Shown here one piece after another: positions 53,583 through 62,972 of a stretch of DNA of 64,000 nt. Numbering within the stretch: position 1 is the stretch's first letter; the number at the start of each line of letters is the position of its first letter. The notes below the pieces were generated by a model. That model did no database searches. It had not been told where the DNA came from and saw nothing but the letters and a program-made list of their open reading frames with translations. The position numbers and the translations under genes were made by a program. Source of the stretch: Phenylobacterium koreense (lineage in GTDB: Bacteria; Pseudomonadota; Alphaproteobacteria; Caulobacterales; Caulobacteraceae); assembly GCF_040545335.1 (NCBI RefSeq), contig NZ_JBEPLU010000003.1, forward strand, positions 1-64,000, read 5' to 3'.

Positions 53583-55049
53583 TTGAGCGTTCGCCGACAC
53601 GCCAGTTACAATTTGGTAGGGTCAATTCTCCCGCTCCTGCTGTCTCTTGTGACGGTCCCAATCTATTTGAAGTTGATTGGTCCGGACCGCTACGGCGTTC
53701 TGGCCATAGCATGGTTGTTGCTGGGGTATTTCGGCCTGTTCGACCTTGGGCTCGGACGGGCGACTTCATATCGAATAGCCGCGTTGCGCGACGCGTCCGC
53801 CGAGAGCCGCGCCAATACGTTCTGGGCGGCCCTGACGGTCAATGTCGGTATGGGGGTGATCGGCGGCGTCGCCCTTTGGGTCGCTGCGCGCCTCTTCTTC
53901 GGACAGGCCTTCAAGGTCGACGAAGGCCTGCGTCCTGAAATCCTCACGGCCACGCCCCTGCTGGCGGCGTCCGTCCCTGTCGCGACCCTCACCGGGGTGT
54001 TGTCAGGCGCGTTGCAGGGACGGGAGAAATTTCTACAAACCAACACCGTCTCAGTGACATCCACCGCGATGTTCCAACTCTTTCCGTTGGGACTTGCGTG
54101 GGCCTTTGGCCCGAACTTAGTCCTGCTCCTTGGCGGTGCCCTTTCTGCCCGCCTCCTCTCGGCCCTTGCCTTAGGATGTCTCTGCCACCTGGAACTGACC
54201 AAGGGGCATCCTCGCCGCTTGGATCGGCGTGAGATTCCGCTTTTGATGAAATATGGCGGATGGGTCACGCTCACATCCTGCTTCGGCCCGCTTCTCGTGA
54301 TCGTCGACCGTTTTGTCATCGGCGCCGTCCTGGGTGCCGTTGCGGTCACGACCTACACCGTGCCGATGCAGTTGGCTCAACGCCTCGCTATCGTCCCTAG
54401 CGCGTTAACGACGGCGCTGTTTCCCAAGATGTCCGCCCAGGCGCCTGAAGAGCAACGAGCGATCGGCGCCATGGCGACCCGGACCCTCGTGGCGTTGATC
54501 AGCCTCCCAGTCCTCGGAGGCGTCTTCCTTATCGAACCCTTCCTCCGCCTGTGGGTAGGAGCTGAAATCGGCGGTCAGGCTGGTCCGTTGGGGCGGCTTA
54601 TGCTCATCGGTTTTTGGGCGAATGCCTTTGCATTGGTGCCCTTCACTCGCCTCCAGGCGTCGGGAAGACCGGACATCGTAACCAAAGTCCTTCTTATTGA
54701 GATACCGCCGTATTTTCTGGCGCTTTACCTTGGCATGACGCACTTTGGGCTTCTTGGTGCGGGATTCGTTCTGGTGGCGCGGCACATTAGCGACTGCCTG
54801 CTCCTGACTTGGGCGGCTGGTCGGGACTTCAGGAACTTGCCGCTTTTGGCGGGAAACTTAGCTCTGCTTGCTTTAGCCGCCGCCGCCGCAAGCATCTGGT
54901 CGATCGCCGATATCGGCTGGTGGAGTTCAGCCGTTGCTCTCAGTCTGATTTCCCTCGCGACAGGCTATTGGGCATTGCCCAAGGAGATAAAGGCTCAGCT
55001 GGTTGGGAAACTGCGCCAGGCCGGCCTAGTCAATCAGGCAGGTAATTGA
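53583..55049 (+). CDS. Wzx-type polysaccharide flippase
   Basis: This 488-residue protein has about twelve to fourteen membrane helices and the MATE/MOP superfamily start SYNLVGSILPLLLSLVTVPIYLKLIG, followed by DRYGVLAIAWLLLGYFGLFDLGLGRA, typical of Wzx flippases. It would move lipid-linked repeat units across the inner membrane. It starts at TTG 53583; no better start is in frame. The Wzy-like gene at 58646 would polymerise the units. Confidence 0.92.
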   Translation: MSVRRHASYNLVGSILPLLLSLVTVPIYLKLIGPDRYGVLAIAWLLLGYFGLFDLGLGRATSYRIAALRDASAESRANTFWAALTVNVGMGVIGGVALWVAARLFFGQAFKVDEGLRPEILTATPLLAASVPVATLTGVLSGALQGREKFLQTNTVSVTSTAMFQLFPLGLAWAFGPNLVLLLGGALSARLLSALALGCLCHLELTKGHPRRLDRREIPLLMKYGGWVTLTSCFGPLLVIVDRFVIGAVLGAVAVTTYTVPMQLAQRLAIVPSALTTALFPKMSAQAPEEQRAIGAMATRTLVALISLPVLGGVFLIEPFLRLWVGAEIGGQAGPLGRLMLIGFWANAFALVPFTRLQASGRPDIVTKVLLIEIPPYFLALYLGMTHFGLLGAGFVLVARHISDCLLLTWAAGRDFRNLPLLAGNLALLALAAAAASIWSIADIGWWSSAVALSLISLATGYWALPKEIKAQLVGKLRQAGLVNQAGN

Positions 55050-55083
55050 CGGCAGGGCGCTCGCATAGGGAGCGCGGCCGCCC

Positions 55084-55791
55084 CTAACGCTTGCGCCCCC
55101 CCACGACGATCTGAGCCATAAAGAGATGGTCAAAGCGCTTGCCGGTGATCGCGTTGAACATTGCTGCCTTCCAACCGGGCCGCCGCATGCCTCTGACGGT
55201 GTCGACATCTATGCCCGCCGCCTCAAAGAGCGAACGATAGCTTTCCGGCGTGAACCATCGAAGATGTGTTCGATCCATCACGCCCGCGTCCTTGTACCGG
55301 AAACGCCCTTGGAGCAGCCCGACGATTACCCCCCAATGCGCAATGTTGGGCGAACTCGCGAAAACCTGAGCTCCAGGCTTCAGGCAGGCCGACAACCTCT
55401 CCATGGTCCGCCATGGATCGGTGACATGCTCCAAAACCTCGCTGATGATCAGCGCATCGAACATGCTGGCGTACGAGGTCAGATCAACCTCCTGGACGTC
55501 ACCGACGATCACCTCGCTCAGATTTTGCGCGGCCAGCTTGGCGGCGTCCGGGTTCAATTCTATGCCGACATAATGGCCAGCCTTGCCTGCGGCCAGCGCC
55601 GCCCTGCCGGTGCCGCCCGAACCACACCCAAGCTCGAGGATGGCGGACTGCGTCCCCGTGCTCAAGAGATCGACGAAATCGTTCCGGGCGTTCGCGAAAT
55701 AACTTGCAGGCTTGTCCCTGTATATCGAGACGAGCGACGCATCGGTCGGGGTGTCCACCGTTCCCGTAGGCATTTCCAATTCTCTATTCAC
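55084..55791 (-). CDS. Class I SAM-dependent methyltransferase
   Basis: This 235-residue protein has the SAM motif LELGCGSGGTGRAAL (about residues 52-66). Also visible are acidic YVGIELNP and the motif DALIISEVLEHVTDPW, typical of UbiE/BioC-like class I enzymes in sugar or polysaccharide clusters. It probably methylates a sugar or lipid carrier intermediate; the target is unknown. An alternative ATG at 55773 would shorten it by 6 residues. It is convergent with the flippase gene. Confidence 0.9.
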   Translation of the reverse strand: MNRELEMPTGTVDTPTDASLVSIYRDKPASYFANARNDFVDLLSTGTQSAILELGCGSGGTGRAALAAGKAGHYVGIELNPDAAKLAAQNLSEVIVGDVQEVDLTSYASMFDALIISEVLEHVTDPWRTMERLSACLKPGAQVFASSPNIAHWGVIVGLLQGRFRYKDAGVMDRTHLRWFTPESYRSLFEAAGIDVDTVRGMRRPGWKAAMFNAITGKRFDHLFMAQIVVGGRKR

Positions 55792-56022
55792 CGTCGCGCC
55801 TCGCTATTCCTCGCCGGCGCCGTCAGCCGCCTCGCGACGCCCTATCTCAGTAGGTCGCGCCTAGAAAATTGTTATTAACAGTTCTCGCCACTTGTCGAAA
55901 CGGCCGCAGATTATCGCCAACCGCCACTTTGGGACTGTACATGCCGCAGTTGGTTGGGATTTTAAGCCAGTCCGTACATGCCTCGCGCAACGAGTACGGT
56001 TCAGGCGCTAGGAGTATGAGAC

Positions 56023-56796
56023 ATGGCTCGGCTATCAGATGACTTCTGCGTAGCGGCCGCGGTGAACGATCGCGAGATATTGGCTGCATGCTTGGCGCGA
56101 TCCCCCGACATCTTGTCGGGTCGACTGAAGCTGATGACTTATGAGGGCTATTCCTCGGCCGCGGCCGCCCTCAACGCCGGTCTCGACGGCAGCACGGCGC
56201 CATTCGTCATCCTCGCTCATCAGGATGTCTACCTGCCGCGCCCATGGCTCGACAATCTGATCGCGCAGATCGAGCAAATCGAACGAAAGCACGAAAACTG
56301 GGGTGTCTTAGGCCTGTTCGGCCGCAAAATAACCGGCGAGTGGATTGGCCGGGTATGGTCCTCCGGACTCGGCCACGAGGCTGGCGAAGGCGGCTTCTCG
56401 CCGGCGGAAGCCGCCACGGTGGATGAGCTTCTGCTCGTGGTTCGCAGGGCGTCTGGCCTGCGGTTCGACGAAAATCTGCCGGGTTTCCACCTCTATGGGA
56501 CCGATATCGTCACTGAGGGACGCGCCCGCGGCATTCCCTCATTCGTCATTGACGCACCGGTCGTTCACAACAGTAAGCCGGTGAAGACGCTCAAAGGAGC
56601 ATACGCCCAAGCTTACCGGTACATGCAAAGGAAATGGCGCAAGCGCCTGCCGGTGCCGACGCTCATCTGCGATATCGAACCGCATCCGATCGCCCTCTGG
56701 CGCGCGCAGCTTCAGAGCATGAAAATCTACCGGCGCAATGTTGCGCGCCCCAGGCGAGACGCCGTCGAGATCGCGAAGGCCTTGAACTACGAATGA
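56023..56796 (+). CDS. Glycosyltransferase family 2-like protein (StrF-type domain)
   Basis: This 257-residue protein has CVAAAVNDREILAACLARSP near the start and the catalytic-region PFVILAHQDVYLP, then GVLGLFGRK and FHLYGTDIVTEG. It matches the GT2-like 'glyco_tranf_2_5' proteins, in which HQD replaces the usual DxD. AGGAG stands at 56010-56014 before the ATG. It probably transfers a sugar or part of one to the growing repeat unit. Its 3' end overlaps the convergent asparagine-synthase-like gene by 10 bases. Confidence 0.8.
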   Translation: MARLSDDFCVAAAVNDREILAACLARSPDILSGRLKLMTYEGYSSAAAALNAGLDGSTAPFVILAHQDVYLPRPWLDNLIAQIEQIERKHENWGVLGLFGRKITGEWIGRVWSSGLGHEAGEGGFSPAEAATVDELLLVVRRASGLRFDENLPGFHLYGTDIVTEGRARGIPSFVIDAPVVHNSKPVKTLKGAYAQAYRYMQRKWRKRLPVPTLICDIEPHPIALWRAQLQSMKIYRRNVARPRRDAVEIAKALNYE

Positions 56797-58397
56797 CCTC
56801 GGCCGCCTGATCCCGCTGGATCCTTGCGAGCCAAACGATCGCGCAAGAAGCGCCGCACCCGCGTCGGGTCCGAAGCCTTCTTCCAGATCGTCAGATGGTC
56901 GCGGATGTCGCCGTATTTGTTGATCGGCGCCCCCCCCAGCTCTGGCCATAAACGATCGATGATGCTCCGAAAGAGTGCGCCCGTTCCCTTCTCGGCGGGG
57001 GCAACGCCGATAAATGCGTCAAATACCGCCCTTTGCGCGAAGGGCAAAAAGTTCAACTTAATAGAATTGGTCATCGGTCGCTGTCCCATCGCCCAGCTGC
57101 CGAATTTGAGTTCTAGGAACGCCAAATCGAGAATGACGCTGTTCGGTTGGTCGGCAACACCTGAGAACCACAATTCAATATTCTCAAGAAGATCCGACTG
57201 AGCTGGCAAAGTTAGGCGATCTAATACAAAACGCGCATCGATCTTCGCCTGGTTAATCGATAACAAATCCTGCCGATAAAGCCTGCAGCGCCCGACTTCT
57301 CCGTACATCCCCGTGAACATCGCGTCAGAATCGGTCAGATCTCGGAGTGTAGGATGGGTGCGCCTGGGCTGCTCGCGGACACAATCTCCCACGGCACGGT
57401 CCCAGAGGGCCATCTGGCGATTATCAGCTTCCTTCAGCGGCAAAACAGAGTGAGACAGCCCAAATTGTCGCGCGAGTCTCCTGCTGATCTCGATATCCAT
57501 TTCGGCATTCGGGGCCTCAATCGTCACAAATTTACATCTGGACACGCTTTCCCGACAGCTAGCGAGAACTAGTCTCGAATCAAATCCAGCAGTCAACGTC
57601 GCCGCTACATTGAATTCACGGCACGTCGCAGTGCTAAATCCCCTTAACGCCATGGCAGCACGGGACGATGCCTCATCTATATTGCGCCACGCGGAGAATT
57701 CTCCCGGCCTCGGCCAAAACCTGTGGGCGGTCCAAGAGGATAGATCGAGGCAGTGGTTGGGCAGAAGGCGACTGACGTCCTCATGAGCGGTCAGGGTTCC
57801 CGAGATCCATCCGCCGTAACCTTCCCGACCAACAAGCGCCTTGTGGAGGTCTGCGCGGAACCGATCGCGATAGTCCGTCTCATCCAACAGCAATGACGGC
57901 GACGAGGCCGCTCGGCGGTCGGAGGCCGAGAAGACGATAGGCAACGAGCCCCCATGGTCAGGATAGATCCGCCTCGGGAGGCCCTCCGCCGTCAGGAGCA
58001 CGAACATGCCCGAGAGCAGAGGCAGGACCTTCTCCTCGATGTCCTGGATATCGGTGATTTCCAACGGCAGTTCGGCCTCACCCGCAGGGAGAAAGGCGCT
58101 CGTGAACTCGCTGTATGCAAAGCCAAACACGGTCGCGAAAGGTCGTCGAGACTGATCCAGGAGCTTGGTCGTTGGAAGACGCCTGTCGTGTGCGACCCAA
58201 ACTCCGTCCATTTTAGTCAAGTCGTAGGACGACGGGACTTCGGGAGGTTCAGTGGTTACGAAGAGCTGATAGTCCACAATAGTGGTGGCGCGAAAGCCGG
58301 CCTCGCGCCCCTTCAAGTCCGTCATGACCAGTCCTCTTCGCTTGTACGAGGGGTCGCCCAGAGGCGCAGCCTGCTTAGTGTCTAAATTGAAGAGCAT
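56787..58397 (-). CDS. Asparagine-synthase-like protein
   Basis: This 536-residue protein resembles asparagine synthetase B-like proteins only in its middle. The PP-loop region LTAGFDSRLVLASCRE (near residue 270) takes the place of the usual SGGxDS. The VTIEAPNAEMDIEISRRLARQFGL part fits the synthetase domain. There is no glutamine amidotransferase Cys at position 2. Such degenerate proteins occur in polysaccharide loci and may amidate uronic acids or be inactive relatives. The start at 58397 gives MLFNLD. It is convergent with the glycosyltransferase to its left. Confidence 0.7.
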   Translation of the reverse strand: MLFNLDTKQAAPLGDPSYKRRGLVMTDLKGREAGFRATTIVDYQLFVTTEPPEVPSSYDLTKMDGVWVAHDRRLPTTKLLDQSRRPFATVFGFAYSEFTSAFLPAGEAELPLEITDIQDIEEKVLPLLSGMFVLLTAEGLPRRIYPDHGGSLPIVFSASDRRAASSPSLLLDETDYRDRFRADLHKALVGREGYGGWISGTLTAHEDVSRLLPNHCLDLSSWTAHRFWPRPGEFSAWRNIDEASSRAAMALRGFSTATCREFNVAATLTAGFDSRLVLASCRESVSRCKFVTIEAPNAEMDIEISRRLARQFGLSHSVLPLKEADNRQMALWDRAVGDCVREQPRRTHPTLRDLTDSDAMFTGMYGEVGRCRLYRQDLLSINQAKIDARFVLDRLTLPAQSDLLENIELWFSGVADQPNSVILDLAFLELKFGSWAMGQRPMTNSIKLNFLPFAQRAVFDAFIGVAPAEKGTGALFRSIIDRLWPELGGAPINKYGDIRDHLTIWKKASDPTRVRRFLRDRLARKDPAGSGGRGHS

Positions 58398-58645
58398 TGA
58401 AGCGCCATAGAGCGATCGATCATGGCTTGGCACCCGTCAAAGACAAGCCCATTGCAGACCAGTTGGCGCTAACGTGGATCTTACGCCTTCGGCGGCGCAA
58501 ATCACCTTGGGAGGGGACGAGAGGCGATTGCGCTGTCGGGCGACCGCTCGCGGTATGTGAGCCCGCCCCAACTCCCGCTCATGATCGAAACGCGATACAG
58601 ATGGAAGATGCGCGAGCCGGCCCAAGATTGACGTGGGGATCTGAT

Positions 58646-60280
58646 GTGAAAATCCAGCCTGCAGACGGCGAGTTCGCTCGGCGCCCTCACGACCGCCTTG
58701 ACCCGCGACATGCCTCGCCGGGGGGCTCGATCCAATCCTCCGTGCTGCACCCGTACTTTGGCGGACTAAAGTCGGTTATCCCGCCTATGGCGCGCTGGGG
58801 CATTTTCGCCGCCATCGCCCTCTACTGCGTCGCGGTCGGATTTCTCTTCGCGCTCTTGGCGCCTTTCGTGATGGTGCCGTTCGCCGTGCCCATCGCGGCC
58901 TTGAGCATGGCGGTCATATGGGCCCTGCCCGACATACGAAACCCGCCGATTGCGCCGCTTCGCATGATGTTCTGGATATTTTTCCCGGCCCTGTTTCTGT
59001 GGCCGAACTATCTGGCTATCACATTGCCCGGCCTGCCGTGGATCACCATGATCCGACTGACCGGCATACCGCTCGTATTTCTTCTGCTGGTTTGCGCCTC
59101 GGTTTCCGCCGACTTTAGGTCTCAAACATCACAAGTGCTGCGCGCCTCCCCCGCACTTTGGAAGATGCTTGTCATTTTCGTCGGCATACAATTCCTCTCC
59201 ATCTTCCTCTCGGACCAACCAGCAAATTCGCTACAAAAATTTATCGTCGCCCAACTTACATGGACGTCTATATTCTTCGTGAGCTGCTATATATTCTTGA
59301 CGCCGCGGTCCGTCATTCGATGGAGCTTCGCATTTTGGCTTATTACCTGCGCTGTAACCGCAATCGGCTTCCTAGAGTATGTACAGGGAAAACTACCTTG
59401 GGCTGGCCACATCCCGAGTTTCCTGCAAATTGAAGACGAGCACGTCCAACGAATTTTAGCTGGCGCTTTTAGGGACAATAAATACAGGGTCCAGAGCACA
59501 TTCTCAACAAGCCTAGGATTTGCAGAGTTCGTCGCTCTCGCCCTCCCCTTTGCGCTTCATCTGACCTTTAGCAGGCAACGCATCGCCATCAGGGTCGGCG
59601 CAGCCCTATCAATCCCGCTTTTCCTGTTCATCGTCATTGCAACTGGCGCCCGCCTGGGTCTCATTGGCTTCATTATCGGGCCACTACTTTACTTGGCATT
59701 TTGGGCGGTCCTTCGCTGGCGCGAAAGTCGGGGCAGCCTGCTCGCACCAGCAATCGCGTTCGCATACCCCGCCATCTTTTGCGCCATGGTTGCGTCGACG
59801 TTTTTCGTCGGTCGTATCCGCAATAAGGTGTGGGGAAATGGCACTCAAACCGCGAGTACTCAGGGCCGCATTGAGCAATACGAAACGGGAATTCCAAAGG
59901 TTTTCCGCCACCCCGAGGGATATGGAATCGGCATGGCAAGCGAGACGCTAGGAAGCGCCAACCAAGCAGGCATCCCATCCATCGATACCTATTATCTGCT
60001 GGTGGCGCTTGATTACGGAATCCTCGGATTTTTGGCGTATTACGGCATGATCCTGTGGTCCATCTACAATGCGACCAAGTACGCGTTCCAAGGTGGCGGG
60101 CGTGATCGTGATTACGGCCTCTTCACCCCGATCGCGATTTCGCTGACGATCTTTTTCGTCATCAAGGCGGTGTTCGCCCAGGATTCAAATCACCCACTGG
60201 TCTTCATGATGATGGGGGCGCTGGCGGCGCTCATATATAGGGCGCGCCGGGACGAGCAGGCGGCTCAAACAACGACCTGA
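58646..60280 (+). CDS. O-antigen ligase/polymerase-like membrane protein (Wzy/WaaL type)
   Basis: This 544-residue protein has about twelve membrane helices and a Wzy_C-type loop with VIATGARLGLIGFIIG and FRHPEGYGIGMA, followed by SIDTYYLLVALDYGILGF. Wzy polymerases and ligases share this arrangement. It likely joins repeat units in the periplasm. I chose GTG 58646 with GGGGAT before it; the in-frame codons from 58397 overlap the divergent gene and are not plausible. The gene sits between two glycosyltransferase blocks. Confidence 0.85.
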   Translation: MKIQPADGEFARRPHDRLDPRHASPGGSIQSSVLHPYFGGLKSVIPPMARWGIFAAIALYCVAVGFLFALLAPFVMVPFAVPIAALSMAVIWALPDIRNPPIAPLRMMFWIFFPALFLWPNYLAITLPGLPWITMIRLTGIPLVFLLLVCASVSADFRSQTSQVLRASPALWKMLVIFVGIQFLSIFLSDQPANSLQKFIVAQLTWTSIFFVSCYIFLTPRSVIRWSFAFWLITCAVTAIGFLEYVQGKLPWAGHIPSFLQIEDEHVQRILAGAFRDNKYRVQSTFSTSLGFAEFVALALPFALHLTFSRQRIAIRVGAALSIPLFLFIVIATGARLGLIGFIIGPLLYLAFWAVLRWRESRGSLLAPAIAFAYPAIFCAMVASTFFVGRIRNKVWGNGTQTASTQGRIEQYETGIPKVFRHPEGYGIGMASETLGSANQAGIPSIDTYYLLVALDYGILGFLAYYGMILWSIYNATKYAFQGGGRDRDYGLFTPIAISLTIFFVIKAVFAQDSNHPLVFMMMGALAALIYRARRDEQAAQTTT

Positions 60281-60306
60281 TGAGCCAGCCGCGCCGGACG
60301 GCGTGG

Positions 60307-61227
60307 CTAACGCCCCATCCAAACCGGGGCGTCGCGCTCGTTTCGCAATCCTGCCGCCAATCCGGAAAACGCATATCCTACTTGCCGCCAAGCGCCATGC
60401 CTTCCGTATCGCACCATGAGTTGGAGCATGGCGGCCGGCGCAGCCACCGGTAGGCGGAAGGGAAAGAGGTCCCGGGTCAGCAGCAAGCTGTTTCTCGCGC
60501 TGAGATAGATCGGCAACCGTGGACGCCTTGAGGCGGCCTCGCCAGCCCCGGTCGTGGTTCCCTGCGCGTGTAGGACGCGCGCGTCGGGCGCGAAGCCCAA
60601 CTTAACGCCACGATCGAGCGCGCGAAGGCACCATTCGACTTCCTCGCAGTACAGGAAATAGTCTTCCCGCATCAGCCCGACCCGCTCGACGAACCGCCTG
60701 CTCACCAGCATCGCAGCGCCGTTGAGATAGCGCTGCTCCCGCTCCACGGCCTCCGCGTCGACAACCTCTTCCAGGCTGTCGCCAAGCCCGATGGACTCCG
60801 CTCGCGCCAACCACGAGATCCATTTGCCGCCGACCGATTGAATGCGACCGTTCGCACGATAGAGCGTGCAGCCCACCGCCTCGCAGTCACCTTCACGAAG
60901 CCTACGAACCTTCGCGGCCAAGGCGTCGGGATGTGGCTCCGTGTCCGGGTTCAGCACCCACCAGGCATCTGCGTCGGGGGTCTCGCTGATGCAAAGGTTG
61001 ACGCCCCCAGCAAATCCACGATTCCCATCGGGACACACGATGCGCACCTGCTGGCCGCCTTTGAGACTGGCAGGAGCGATCGCCTTCAGATCTCGACACG
61101 CGTCTTGCCCACCATTCTCGCAGACGATGACTTCGAAGTCCGAATAGGTCGAACGGCTCAGGGCGACGAGGCAGCGCCCCACATCTTCGGCGTTGCGAAA
61201 CCCTACGATGGCGACGGCGACGTGCAT
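60307..61227 (-). CDS. Glycosyltransferase family 2 (rhamnosyltransferase-like)
   Basis: This 306-residue GT2 enzyme starts MHVAVAIVGFRNAEDV and shows CENGGQDACRDL, NRGFAGGVNLCI, and WWVLNPDTEPHPDAL with its Asp-x-Asp motif; LYCEEVEWCLRA with catalytic acidic residues follows. This matches GT2 enzymes of the RfbN/WbbL type. The start ATG overlaps the preceding gene's stop by one base. It transfers a sugar such as rhamnose to the lipid-linked unit; dTDP-rhamnose would come from the rfb genes here. Confidence 0.92.
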   Translation of the reverse strand: MHVAVAIVGFRNAEDVGRCLVALSRSTYSDFEVIVCENGGQDACRDLKAIAPASLKGGQQVRIVCPDGNRGFAGGVNLCISETPDADAWWVLNPDTEPHPDALAAKVRRLREGDCEAVGCTLYRANGRIQSVGGKWISWLARAESIGLGDSLEEVVDAEAVEREQRYLNGAAMLVSRRFVERVGLMREDYFLYCEEVEWCLRALDRGVKLGFAPDARVLHAQGTTTGAGEAASRRPRLPIYLSARNSLLLTRDLFPFRLPVAAPAAMLQLMVRYGRHGAWRQVGYAFSGLAAGLRNERDAPVWMGR

Positions 61228-62108
61228 CAAGCCGCTACTCCGCCGGAGGCCAGGCGAAGCGCATCCCAGAACCGCCAAAGCCGGAGACGATAGAGGACCG
61301 CCAATGCGAGCAGCCTGTCCCTGGGGTGATGGAGCTTTCTGCTGGTCAGAATCCTCGGCGTGTGGGCCAGCGCGGACCCCGGCAAAGCCAGGCTACGCAG
61401 CAGCCAACGCAGCTTGCCGCCGCGCTCCGCCGCGTAGATCGCATAGGTCTCGGCGTTCAACCGCCGCCACTTTTTCTGCAGATCCGGCCACGAGCGACGC
61501 GCCGGATGCCCCACGACCGCCATCTCTGCGTACCCCAAGCGAAATCCCTGACCTAGGGCCCGGTGCGACCAATCGAAATCTTCCGACACTCCGACGCGAA
61601 ACCCACCGACGCGATCGAAGACCTCGCGGGGGCAGAACAGATTCGCCGTTACGGTGAAGCCTTTCTGTTTGACGTAAGCCTCGTTGTTGAAAGCGAATTC
61701 AGCCTCAAAGGCCTCCGCCGGCGTCATCTTCTGCGGATCATCGACCAAGACTTTCATTCGGCCGCCGACGAAGTCAAAACCGCGGAGAGCTTCCAGGCCT
61801 TTCTCGAGCCACTCAGGTTCCGGCCGACAATCACAATCGGTGAAAGCCAAGATTCGGCCTCGAGCCTGCGCGACACCGCCGTTGCGGGCCGGGCCGGCCC
61901 CGCGTTCCGCGACGGTCACCAACCTGGCCCGCCCGCCGAGCAGCGCTGCCACGGCGGCTTCCCCCTCGGGTGAGGCGTTGTCCGCGACGACGATCTCGAA
62001 GGTCTCGGCGCGAAGCGATTGGCGCTCCAGCGCCGCGATGCACTGCGCCAACGATTCCAGATCATGGAAATGAGGGACCACCACGCTGACTTCCGGCGCG
62101 CTGCTCAC
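61227..62108 (-). CDS. Glycosyltransferase family 2
   Basis: This 293-residue protein starts MSSAPEVSVVVPHFHDLESL and contains FEIVVADNASPEGE, LVTVAERGAGPARNGGVAQA, and FTDCDCRPEPEWLEKG with the metal-binding DxD. A helical C-terminal part may bind membrane. It transfers one sugar of the repeat unit. It overlaps the acetyltransferase gene upstream by 4 bases (ATGA) and the next glycosyltransferase downstream by one base, so the three form an operon. Confidence 0.92.
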   Translation of the reverse strand: MSSAPEVSVVVPHFHDLESLAQCIAALERQSLRAETFEIVVADNASPEGEAAVAALLGGRARLVTVAERGAGPARNGGVAQARGRILAFTDCDCRPEPEWLEKGLEALRGFDFVGGRMKVLVDDPQKMTPAEAFEAEFAFNNEAYVKQKGFTVTANLFCPREVFDRVGGFRVGVSEDFDWSHRALGQGFRLGYAEMAVVGHPARRSWPDLQKKWRRLNAETYAIYAAERGGKLRWLLRSLALPGSALAHTPRILTSRKLHHPRDRLLALAVLYRLRLWRFWDALRLASGGVAA

Positions 62109-62740
62109 CGCTTAGCCTCTCTGATCCATGCCTCCAGCCTCGCCACCGTAGGTGCATAAACCAAGTCTCGACGCTCCTCGACAAGCTTTCGAAGATCCAT
62201 CAAATCCAATTCCCACCAGCGGCTCGCCTCCAGCGCCGCAATCAGTTCCGGCTCGAAACGAGAACGGAGTTTCCGCGCAGGGTTGCCCGCCATGATCGCG
62301 TAGGCTTCGACATCCTTCGTCACGACCGCTCCGGCCCCGATTACCGCCCCGCGGCCGATGCGCTTGCATCCGGGCAGGATCATCACATTATGCCCGACCC
62401 ACACGTCGTCCTCGACGACGAGCACCTCATCCCACTCAATGTCCTTGTCCACCACGCCGAAGGCCCGCTCGTAGAGCGCTGGGTGGGTGGTCATCGCCTC
62501 CATGGGGTGATTGATGGGGGCGGACCGCACGGTGTTCGCAAAAGAACAGTAACGCCCGATGCTGATTGGCCCAGGCATCCGCCATTGATCGAAGCAGCCG
62601 TAGGAATATAAACCAATGTCGATCCTATGCTTCGATCTGAAATAAGCGCGCAGATTTTCACTATCGAACTGCCGGCGACGCAGCACATAGAGCCACGCTT
62701 TCTCGGCCAAAGATTTTACCATTCCAGCCACAACGACCAC
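62105..62740 (-). CDS. CatB-related hexapeptide O-acetyltransferase
   Basis: This 211-residue protein has the xenobiotic-acetyltransferase-like (CatB/VatD) hexapeptide fold: GPISIGRYCSFANTVRSAPINHPMEAMTTHP with its catalytic-region His, then DVWVGHNVMILPGCKRIGRGAVIGAGAVVTKDV in parts. An extension of about 35 residues precedes the fold, and a C-terminal helix follows. It probably acetylates a sugar of the polysaccharide. It is first of a three-gene operon with two glycosyltransferases. Confidence 0.9.
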   Translation of the reverse strand: MVVVAGMVKSLAEKAWLYVLRRRQFDSENLRAYFRSKHRIDIGLYSYGCFDQWRMPGPISIGRYCSFANTVRSAPINHPMEAMTTHPALYERAFGVVDKDIEWDEVLVVEDDVWVGHNVMILPGCKRIGRGAVIGAGAVVTKDVEAYAIMAGNPARKLRSRFEPELIAALEASRWWELDLMDLRKLVEERRDLVYAPTVARLEAWIREAKR

Positions 62741-62972
62741 CTTTCAACTTCAACTCCTAACAGTCGTTCATTGAGCCCGGGTGAACGCCCCGCTCCGATA
62801 CAGGACATCGAAGTCCGGCAGGCTGGAGCGCTTGACCGGCATGGCTTTTGCAGATGACTCCCTGGCGGCGCGAATTCGTAATAGATCGTGACTATCGTGG
62901 ACATCCAAGCCATCGCCCACTAGCGCCGAACAACAAATATCACCCGCGTTACTATGAAGAGAAGGATGAGCC

